From NCBI RefSeq assembly GCF_000622225.1, contig NZ_JHWD01000001.1:62001-126000 (forward strand): DNA of 64,000 nt. The letters are read 5' to 3'. The first letter of the stretch is position 1. Every line of letters starts with the position of its first letter. The stretch comes from Roseomonas mucosa ATCC BAA-692 (GTDB lineage: Bacteria; Pseudomonadota; Alphaproteobacteria; Acetobacterales; Acetobacteraceae). Below, in pieces: positions 7,119-13,623 of the stretch. The notes beneath the pieces were generated by a model, which made no database searches, had not been told where the DNA came from, and was given only the letters and a program-made list of their open reading frames with translations. Position numbers and translations under genes: made by a program.

Positions 7119-8090
7119 TCAGCCGCCGCGCGGATGCGCCTTGCGCCAGGTCTCCAGCAGGCCCGCCGCATCCACCGCGGCATAGCGCTGGGTGGTGGAC
7201 AGGCTGGCATGGCCCAGCAGCTCCTGGATCACGCGCAGGTCGGCACCGCCGCCCAGCAGATGGGTGGCGAAGGAATGGCGCAAGGCGTGCGGGGTGGCGT
7301 GTTCCGGCAGGCCGGCGAGGCGCCGGTGGTTCTGGATCAGCTTGCGGGCCAGGGCATCGTGCAGGCGCCCGCCCCGGGCCCCGATGAAGAGCGGGTCCTC
7401 CGGCCGGGCGCCGGGGCGATGGCGGAGGGACTCTGCGATGGCCGCAGCCACGGCGGGGAGGACAGGGACGAGCCGCTCCTTGTCGCCCTTGCCGCGGATG
7501 CGGAGCGTGCCGCCCGGCTGCGGCGCGTCGCGGACATCGAGGGACAGCGCCTCGGAGATGCGGAGCCCGGCGCCGTAGAGCAGCGTGAAGAGGGCGTTGT
7601 CGCGGGCGGATAGGGCGGGGTCGTCCTGGCCCTGGCCGATTTCCGCCGCCACGCCGCGCGCCTGGGCGGCGGTGAGGGCCTTGGGGATGGGGGGCTTGAG
7701 CCGTGGGCCGCGCAGCCCGGCCAGCATGTCCAGCGGCAAGCCGTGGCGGCGGGCCAGCCAGCGCAGAAAGGCCCGCACGGCGGCGAGCTGGCGGGCACGG
7801 GTGGCATTGCCGGCGCCGTCCTCCTGCCGCCGGGCGAGGAAGGCGCGGAGATCGGCGGGGCGGAGCGCGGCCAGGGCGGCGAGGTCGGGCTCGCGGCCTA
7901 GGTGATGGGTCAGGAAGCCCAGGAAATCCGCCAGGTCGCGGCCATAGGCGGTGATCGTGTGGCGACTGGAAAGGCGCTCCCCGGCGAGCCAGTCGAGAAA
8001 GGCGGCGCGGGCGGCGATGGCGCCAAGGGCGGCGGATTCCGGTGGCATGGCGGGGGCGGGGCGGGCGACGGGGGCGGCGGGGCGCCTCAT
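7119..8090 (-). CDS. xerC: Tyrosine recombinase XerC
   Basis: A 323-residue tyrosine recombinase with the core-binding domain at about 25-115 and catalytic domain at 140-315. Catalytic residues are all seen: Arg177 (GAGLRISE), Lys201 (GKGDKER), His268/Arg271 (HALRHSFATHLL), His294 (GHASLSTTQRY) and nucleophile Tyr303. XerC resolves chromosome dimers with XerD at dif. The gene overlaps the DUF484 gene upstream by 4 bp (ATGA). This pairing is the usual housekeeping arrangement in proteobacteria, so it is taken as the chromosomal XerC and not as the integrase of the adjacent island. The N-terminal 20 residues are Pro/Ala-rich and may be longer than in relatives. Confidence 0.95.
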   Translation of the reverse strand: MRRPAAPVARPAPAMPPESAALGAIAARAAFLDWLAGERLSSRHTITAYGRDLADFLGFLTHHLGREPDLAALAALRPADLRAFLARRQEDGAGNATRARQLAAVRAFLRWLARRHGLPLDMLAGLRGPRLKPPIPKALTAAQARGVAAEIGQGQDDPALSARDNALFTLLYGAGLRISEALSLDVRDAPQPGGTLRIRGKGDKERLVPVLPAVAAAIAESLRHRPGARPEDPLFIGARGGRLHDALARKLIQNHRRLAGLPEHATPHALRHSFATHLLGGGADLRVIQELLGHASLSTTQRYAAVDAAGLLETWRKAHPRGG

Positions 8091-8743
8091 GGCGCGGCGG
8101 CCTCCCTTCCCCCGGAGGCGAGGGCCGTGGCGGCGGCGCGGGCGAGGAAGTCCAGGGCGCGGCCGGAGCCCTGGGCGGGCAGCAGCGCGGGCTCGCGCGT
8201 GCCGAGAGCCAGCAGGCCGGTGCCGGGCAGGCGCAGCAGGGCGTCACGGGCGACGAGGGGCGCCGTTTCCCCGTGCAGGGCGGCACCGTCGGGCAGGCCG
8301 GCGGCGCCACGGTCGCGCAGCAGCAGGTGGCGGCCCGGTGGCAGGAGGCGGCCGAGCCCGCCCGGGCGGAGCGGGCGGATGTGGCGGCGGGGCAGGCCCT
8401 CGGCGGCCAGGGCCACGGAATCGAGGCCCAGCAGGGTCGGCCATTCCAGGGCGATGGTCTCGGCCGGATCGTGCGAGCCGATCAGCGCCAGCACGGCGCC
8501 CTGGACGCGGGTGGCGAGGCTGTCGCCGGAGCGGGCGGCGCGGGCGGTGTCGCGCAGGGCATGGCGCTCGGCGGCCAGCATCGCCGCCATGTGGTCGGCC
8601 AGCCTTTCCCCATGCACGCGGCGGGGCGGTTCCAGGCGGCGGTAGAGGGCGGGACGCTCGGCCAGGAAATGCGGCCGGGCGGCGAGCCAGGCGGCGATGC
8701 GTTCGGCCTCGTCCTCCTCCTCGGTTTGGGGAAGCAGGGTCAT
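8087..8743 (-). CDS. DUF484 family protein
   Basis: A 218-residue protein starting MTLLPQTEEED. The N-terminal AAWLAARPHFLAERPALYRRL and the following helix rich in Arg/Glu match the DUF484 family, whose members are usually encoded directly before xerC. The fold is GAF-like and the biochemical role is not established. Start ATG at 8743 is preferred; the frame is open much further upstream but that part is the antisense shadow of the methyltransferase gene. It overlaps xerC by 4 bp, indicating translational coupling. Confidence 0.82.
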   Translation of the reverse strand: MTLLPQTEEEDEAERIAAWLAARPHFLAERPALYRRLEPPRRVHGERLADHMAAMLAAERHALRDTARAARSGDSLATRVQGAVLALIGSHDPAETIALEWPTLLGLDSVALAAEGLPRRHIRPLRPGGLGRLLPPGRHLLLRDRGAAGLPDGAALHGETAPLVARDALLRLPGTGLLALGTREPALLPAQGSGRALDFLARAAATALASGGREAAAP

Positions 8744-8812
8744 CCGGGCCCGATCCTGCCTCCCCGGCGGGCAGAAGGCCAGCGCTGCGATGCGGAAGCC
8801 GGGCGCGCGGAC

Positions 8813-8848
8813 GGCGCCGGGCAGGAGGCGCCGGGCAGGAGGCGCCGG
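8813..8848. repeat. 14-bp tandem repeat in the divergent gap
   Basis: GGCGCCGGGCAGGA occurs twice head to tail, then the first eight bases again. It lies in the 202-bp gap between the leftward DUF484 gene and the rightward methyltransferase gene. Probably slippage-prone GC-rich spacer DNA; a regulatory role cannot be shown. Confidence 0.6.
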
Positions 8849-8945
8849 ACCGGGGCGCGATGGGCGCGCCTTTCCCGGGATGGTAGGAGGAGGGGGTGGC
8901 GCCTGCGGACCGCGCCTTCCCAATGCTTCCCCTTTGGCGGACGAG

Positions 8946-10064
8946 ATGACCAAGGACCAGGATTTCGAGATCTTCCTGGCGGCCCCGCCGGGGCTGGAGG
9001 CGGTGCTCCACGACGAGGTGCGTGGCAAGGGGTTCAGGCAGGCCAAAGCGGTGCCGGGGGGCGTGACGATCCGGGGCGGCTGGCCGGAGGTGTGGCGCGC
9101 CAACCTGTGGGTCCGCGGCGCGGGGCGGGTGCTGGCGCGGCTGGACACGTTCCGCGTGACGCATCTCGCCCAGCTCGACGCGCGGGCGCGGCGGGTGGAA
9201 TGGGGGCCGGTGCTGCGGCCGGACGTGCCCTTCCGGGTCGAGGCCTCCTGCGCCGGGTCGCGCATCTATCACAGCGGCGCGGCGGCGGAACGGATCGCGC
9301 GGGCCATCCACGAGACGGTGGGGGCGCCGGCCTCCGACGAGGCAGAACTCGTGGTGCGGGTGCGGATCGAGCGGGATGTCTGCACGATCAGCCTCGATAC
9401 ATCCGGCGAGCCGCTGCACCGGCGCGGCTTCAAGCCTGAGGTGAATGCGGCGCCGATGCGGGAAACGCTGGCCTCGCTGTTCCTGCGGCAATGCGGCTTC
9501 ACCGGCGGCGAGAGCGTGGTGGACCCGATGTGCGGCTCTGGCACCTTCGTGATCGAGGCGGCGGAGATCGCGGCACGGCTGAACCCCGGGCGGGGGCGCT
9601 CCTTCGCCTTCGAGAAGCTGGCGAGCTTCGACGCGGAGGCCTGGGCGGCGATGCGGGCGGTGAGGAGCGCGCGGGAGCTGGCGGCCCTTTGCTTCGGCAG
9701 CGACCGGGATGCCGGGGCGGTGGCGATGAGCCGCGCCAATGCGGAGCGCGCCGGGGTGGCGGCGTTCACGCGTTTCCACCAGGGGCCGATCGGCGCGCTG
9801 GAGGTGCCGGAAGGGGCCGTGCCGGGGCTGGTGATGGTGAACCCGCCCTATGGCGGGCGGCTCGGCGAGCGGGGGGCGCTGCTGCCGCTGTACCAGACGC
9901 TCGGGCAGGTGCTGCGGCAGCGCTTCGCCGGCTGGCGCGTGGGGATGGTGACCAGCGAGGCGCGGCTGGCCCATGCCACGGGGCTGCCTTTCCTGCCGGC
10001 GGAGGCGCCGGTGCCGCATGGGGGGCTGCGGGTGACGCTGTACCGGACCGGCGTGCTCGGCTGA
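8946..10064 (+). CDS. THUMP-domain class I RNA methyltransferase (RlmL N-domain/Trm14-like)
   Basis: A 372-residue SAM-dependent methyltransferase of the RlmL/TrmN-like group that modifies guanosine N2 in structured RNA. A THUMP RNA-binding domain spans about 50-155. The SAM site appears as VVDPMCGSGTFVIEAA (191-206) and the catalytic loop as VNPPYGGRLGERG (298-310). The length suits a single-domain RlmL N-terminal type rather than the fused RlmKL. Start ATG 8946 is chosen because the upstream extension (from 8697) is antisense to the DUF484 gene. Target, rRNA or tRNA, cannot be decided from sequence. Confidence 0.9.
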   Translation: MTKDQDFEIFLAAPPGLEAVLHDEVRGKGFRQAKAVPGGVTIRGGWPEVWRANLWVRGAGRVLARLDTFRVTHLAQLDARARRVEWGPVLRPDVPFRVEASCAGSRIYHSGAAAERIARAIHETVGAPASDEAELVVRVRIERDVCTISLDTSGEPLHRRGFKPEVNAAPMRETLASLFLRQCGFTGGESVVDPMCGSGTFVIEAAEIAARLNPGRGRSFAFEKLASFDAEAWAAMRAVRSARELAALCFGSDRDAGAVAMSRANAERAGVAAFTRFHQGPIGALEVPEGAVPGLVMVNPPYGGRLGERGALLPLYQTLGQVLRQRFAGWRVGMVTSEARLAHATGLPFLPAEAPVPHGGLRVTLYRTGVLG

Positions 10065-10152
10065 GGCCGCCGGGGCGCCCTGCGGCCCCGCATGGCCGAG
10101 ACGTTCCGGGCTGACGCGCTGCGGCGGGGGCCAGCCATGGGGCGGCGGGGCC

Positions 10153-10773
10153 CTACCACATGGTCTGGCGGGCGCGCTCGGCCCAACCGTTGTCATAGGC
10201 CTCGCCGCCGACCCGGCCCTGGCTCATCTCCGCCAGGATCTGGCCGGGGGTGGGCAGGGTCCTGGGATCGACCTGGCTGTCCTGGCGCCAGAGGCCGGCG
10301 CGGATGATCGCGCGGGCGCACTGGAAATAGACTTCCGTCACCCGGATCACCATCACGGTCCGCGGCGCCTTGCCCTCCACGGCGAAGGATTCGAGCAAAG
10401 CGGGATCGGCGTCGATGGTGGCGCGGCCGTTCACGCGCATGGCGTTGCCGATGCCGGGGATCAGGAACATCAGCCCGACGCGCGGGTCGCGGACCACGTT
10501 GCGCAGGCTGTCGATGCGGTTGTTGCCGCGGCGGTCGGGCAGCAGGAGCGTGCCGGGATCGGCGATGCGGACGAAGCCCGTCCTGTCGCCGCGCGGGGAA
10601 CAGTCCAGCCCCTCCGGCCCGCAGGTGGCCAGGGCCAGGAAGGGCGCGGCCTCGATGAAACGGCGGTATTGCGGGGTGATGTGGTCGGCGACCTTGGCGG
10701 TCGAGGCCTCTCCGACGGCGCCGAACTCGCCGTAGATGCGTTCCAGTTCCTCGATCGTGGCGATGGCGGCCAT
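10153..10773 (-). CDS. Pyridoxamine 5'-phosphate oxidase family (FMN-binding split barrel) protein
   Basis: A 206-residue protein of the PPOX/FMN split-barrel superfamily (the MSMEG_1061-like branch). Seen: FIEAAPFLALATCGPEGLDCSPRGD, then LLLPDRRGNNRIDSLRN and VGLMFLIPGIGNAMRVNGRA, a layout typical of flavin or F420 barrel proteins of this branch, and a C-terminal helix. These proteins bind FMN, F420 or heme; which one is not clear. ATG 10773 has GGAG nine bases upstream. Oriented away from the LysR gene, with 81 bp between the starts, so it is a likely regulatory target of that regulator. Confidence 0.85.
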   Translation of the reverse strand: MAAIATIEELERIYGEFGAVGEASTAKVADHITPQYRRFIEAAPFLALATCGPEGLDCSPRGDRTGFVRIADPGTLLLPDRRGNNRIDSLRNVVRDPRVGLMFLIPGIGNAMRVNGRATIDADPALLESFAVEGKAPRTVMVIRVTEVYFQCARAIIRAGLWRQDSQVDPRTLPTPGQILAEMSQGRVGGEAYDNGWAERARQTMW

Positions 10774-10854
10774 GGCGGTGCGCTCCGTCTCCCGTGACAG
10801 GGCGTTGCTAGACGAGGTGCCGGGGGCGGCATATCGAATACTTGTCGCCGATCT

Positions 10855-11751
10855 GTGCGGAAAGCTCACGGAGGTCCGGTCCTGCGCCAGTTGCCGCCCC
10901 TGTCCACGCTGCGGGCTTTCGAGGCCACGGCCCGGCTGGGCTCCGTCACGCGGGCCGCGGCGGAGCTGGGGCGCACGCATGGGGCGGTGAGCCGGCAGAT
11001 CCGCAGCTTGCAGGAGGCGGCGGGCTGCGCGCTGTTCGACAAGGCGGGGACGGGGCTGCGCCTGAACGCGCGCGGCGAGGCGCTGCTGCGCGTGGTGGCG
11101 GAGGCGCTGGACGGGCTGGAGGGCGGCTGGGCGCGGCTGCTGGAGGAGGCGCGGGGGCCGGCGGTGCATGTGGCGTGCAGCGCGACCTTCGCCATGCGCT
11201 GGTTGGTGCCGAGGCTGGGCGAGTTCCACCAGCGGCATCCGGGGGTGCGGCTGCGGCTTTCCATGACCACGGCGCGGGAGGTGCGGTTCGAGGGGGCAGC
11301 GCTGGTGATCGCCTGGGACCGGGGCTCCTATCCGCCCGCCGACCAGGCGCGGGCGATCCTGCTCGGCCCGGTGGCGGTGGGGCCGGTCTGCGCGCCCGGC
11401 TATCCGGTCCGGGTGGAGGCGGGGCGGCTGCGGATGGCGGTGCGGATCGCGCATGAGCATACGGGCCGGGCCTGGGACGGGTGGGCGGCGGAATCCGGGC
11501 GCGCCGCCGCCTGGGAGGAGGAGTTGCGGTTTCCTCACACACATCTGTGCATCGGGGCGGCGCTGGCCGGGCTGGGCGTGGCTGTGGCCGAGCAGCGGCT
11601 GGTGGCTGAGGATGTGGCGGCCGGGCGGCTGGTGGCGCCCTGCGGCTTCACGACCCTGCCGGAGCGATGGGGGGCGGTTCCGTTCTCCGACAGCGTGGAG
11701 ACGGGGGCGGGGCGGGAATTCGTGACGTGGCTGCGGGGGGCGCTGGGCTGA
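10855..11751 (+). CDS. LysR-type transcriptional regulator (GcvA-like)
   Basis: A protein of up to 298 residues. The N-terminal winged helix is clear: LRQLPPLSTLRAFEATARLG, AAAELGRTHGAVSRQIRSLQ, followed by the effector domain starting at about residue 100 (GPAVHVACSATFAMRWLVPRL). The LPPLSxLRAFEA opening is typical of the GcvA/DsdC side of LysR proteins. The start is uncertain: GTG at 10855 has no ribosome site, whereas a CTG at 10882 lies seven bases after GGAGG (10870-10874) and would begin exactly where relatives begin. It is divergent from the PPOX gene, 81 bp apart. Confidence 0.88.
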   Translation: MRKAHGGPVLRQLPPLSTLRAFEATARLGSVTRAAAELGRTHGAVSRQIRSLQEAAGCALFDKAGTGLRLNARGEALLRVVAEALDGLEGGWARLLEEARGPAVHVACSATFAMRWLVPRLGEFHQRHPGVRLRLSMTTAREVRFEGAALVIAWDRGSYPPADQARAILLGPVAVGPVCAPGYPVRVEAGRLRMAVRIAHEHTGRAWDGWAAESGRAAAWEEELRFPHTHLCIGAALAGLGVAVAEQRLVAEDVAAGRLVAPCGFTTLPERWGAVPFSDSVETGAGREFVTWLRGALG

Positions 11752-11768
11752 GGGCGCGGGAGGCGCGC

Positions 11769-12358
11769 TCATGGCCAGGACCAGCGCAGGACGGGGGCGA
11801 TGCGGCGGCGGCCGGCGGCGGTGCGGTACAGGGCCATGAGGGTACGGAGCATGGCGCGGTAGGCGGTGATAGTGCCGCGCCGGGTGGGCATGGGCGGAGT
11901 TTCGCGCGGCGCAGGGTTTCGGACAAATCAGGATCGGGGAGGAGCCAAGGCGGGCCGGGCAGGGCGGAGCGCAGGTTCAGCCGGCGGGCCAGGAGGATGA
12001 GGCCCATGCCCAGGATGCGGTAGGCGCGGCGGGCGGCGCGGCAGATGCGGTGGCGGAGGGATTGCAGCGGGTGCTGCGCGGGGAGGGTGGCCAGGACGGT
12101 CAGAAGACGGCCCCAGACCCCCGCATGGGTGAGGCGACGGAAGAAGCGGGCGATGGTGTCGGTGCGGCCGTGCTGCGCCGGGAGGGCGGACCAGGGGAGC
12201 GGGGTGAGGGCGTGGGCGAAGATGGCGTCCATGCGGGCGCGGGGACCCTCCGCGACCGGGCGGCCGCGGTGGCGGGGGTCGTGCGGGAGGTAGGGGGAGA
12301 GGGCGGACCACTCCGCGTCGGTCAGGGGGTGGAAGGGGAGGGTGGGGGTGGCGCGCAT
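11769..12358 (-). pseudogene. DUF4096/IS5-type transposase-like gene, frame broken
   Basis: The first about 155 codons from ATG 12358 resemble the N-terminal domain of IS5-type transposases (LTDAEWSALSPYLP, RHRGRP, MDAIFAHALTPLPWSALP, FFRRLTHAGVWGRLL). The frame then reads on into proline/alanine-rich nonsense overlapping the LysR gene. A second frame, entered at about 11892 (MPTRRGTITAYRAML) and ending at a stop at 11769 (APVLRWSWP), continues sensibly. One missing base in the C-rich run near 11892-11896 would join the two. It is therefore a one-base frameshift, a sequencing error, or slippage. There is no DDE catalytic core and no terminal inverted repeats, so it is a relic or a domesticated protein. 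Confidence 0.6.
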
Positions 12359-12489
12359 GGGCGAGGGTGTAGCACGGGCGGGGGGTATTAGGCAAATTTT
12401 CCTATATTGTCGCTTTTCTAGCTGAAAGTGTCCATGCATGTCGGGCATGATTTATGTTAAATTATCAAATGAAACGAGGAATATGTAAG

Positions 12490-13410
12490 ATGTCTCCGGA
12501 AACAACTCATGAAAACATTAGTAGGTTTTCATTTCCTGATATGGATGAAGCAAAGAGAACCTTTGGGGATAATGCTGCTATCTATGGCACGATCATAAAT
12601 CAGATATTGCCAAATCTTTTTCTTGGAGGGTTTCACTTCGAAGAAAATCATATATATGAGAGGCTAGCTTCGGATGAATTGAGTGGTATCATATATGCAG
12701 GACACAAGTATTGGCAGGAAATCTTGTATCGTGCCCATATGAGTTCAGTTGCGGCAATTTTTCGCACAACGAGGTGGGTCGATGTTGCTGTTAGAGAACA
12801 GAATGCTGGGAATTTATTTGGTTGGGCATCCGCATGCCGTAGCCTGATAGAATCGTCCGGAGATATTAATTTCAGCTTAAATGCAGTGCCATTGTCGCTG
12901 GCTGAGTTGAGTGAAGTAATCAATTTGCACATGAATGGTGAAGTTTCTGGCAGTCTTTCAGTGGCCGCAGAACTAGAAGACGATCTCATACATTTCATGT
13001 ATGGCAGAAAAATTCCGAAAAATGCTGACTTTCCTCAAAGTCATCAGAGGCGATCATCTGCCGAATACGTCGAACGCGTCGAAAAAATGAAAATTGATGG
13101 AGTAAAGGAACTTTATGCTGATTTGTGTGAAATTGTTCACCCAGCTGCATCTTCGGTGGAGATTTTTTTTAGATCTCGCGGTTCCGTTTGGAGAACCGAC
13201 CCCAAAGGTGAATTAAATGTACTCAATAAGCGTATTGCTGCCAGTCAAAAGACTATGGGCGATGTCCTAATGGCTTCTTACAATCCACCTTTATTAACGC
13301 TCAAAGTGATAAGGCACTTTAGACTTTTGTCTGGCTATGACTTTATGGATAAGTACGAATTTCATGGATTGCCGATTTGGCAAAAAATACTAAGTACGAG
13401 TCAAAAATGA
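12490..13410 (+). CDS. AT-rich orphan protein of unknown function
   Basis: A 306-residue protein whose DNA is far more AT-rich than anything else in the window, with codons ending in A/T. No domain is recognised with confidence. It is soluble, helix-rich, and contains YADLCEIVHPAASS (about 215-228), a pattern seen in HEPN/DUF5677-like hypothetical proteins. GAGGA (12476-12480) lies nine bases before ATG 12490, favouring it over ATGs at 12454 and 12469. Recent horizontal acquisition is strongly suggested. It sits between the broken transposase-like gene and the xanthine dehydrogenase genes, alone on its strand. Defence-related cargo is possible but unproven. Confidence 0.8.
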   Translation: MSPETTHENISRFSFPDMDEAKRTFGDNAAIYGTIINQILPNLFLGGFHFEENHIYERLASDELSGIIYAGHKYWQEILYRAHMSSVAAIFRTTRWVDVAVREQNAGNLFGWASACRSLIESSGDINFSLNAVPLSLAELSEVINLHMNGEVSGSLSVAAELEDDLIHFMYGRKIPKNADFPQSHQRRSSAEYVERVEKMKIDGVKELYADLCEIVHPAASSVEIFFRSRGSVWRTDPKGELNVLNKRIAASQKTMGDVLMASYNPPLLTLKVIRHFRLLSGYDFMDKYEFHGLPIWQKILSTSQK

Positions 13411-13536
13411 AGCCCTAGAAAACTTATTTTAGTGCGCCAGGGAGAGGTTTGGTTTTGTACCCAGTGCTAGAATATTAATGGTGAGTTTACCGGAATAGCT
13501 TGAGATTATGAATGCCTCACTCTACCCTACGGGAAG

Positions 13537-13606
13537 GTCCAGGAAACTCAGTTTCCTGGCGGATAGGGGGTCTGGGGGCAAAGGCAGCGCCTTTCCCCCA
13601 GGGGCC
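13537..13606 (+). repeat. Bipartite palindromic repeat, copy A
   Basis: First hairpin CCAGGAAACT-C-AGTTTCCTGG, then the linker CGGATAGGGGGT, then a second hairpin CTGGGGG...CCCCCAG around AAAGGCAGCGCCTTT. Related copies lie at 30988-31052, 30735-30800 (reverse) and 58596-58651 (reverse). Located between convergent genes, 17 bp from the xdhB stop. Confidence 0.8.
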
Positions 13607-13623
13607 GCCAAGATTCGCGGCGC

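Noticed and set aside
7119-8090. XerC considered as the integrase of the neighbouring island
   Set aside because: It is coupled to the DUF484 gene as in housekeeping xerC loci, shares the backbone composition, and lies on the backbone side of the disrupted tRNA.
11453-11760. Continuation of the transposase-like frame into the LysR 3' end (to 11648)
   Set aside because: The translation after about residue 180 is Pro/Ala/Ser noise; the alternative frame ending at 11769 fits a real C-terminus better, so a frameshift is preferred.
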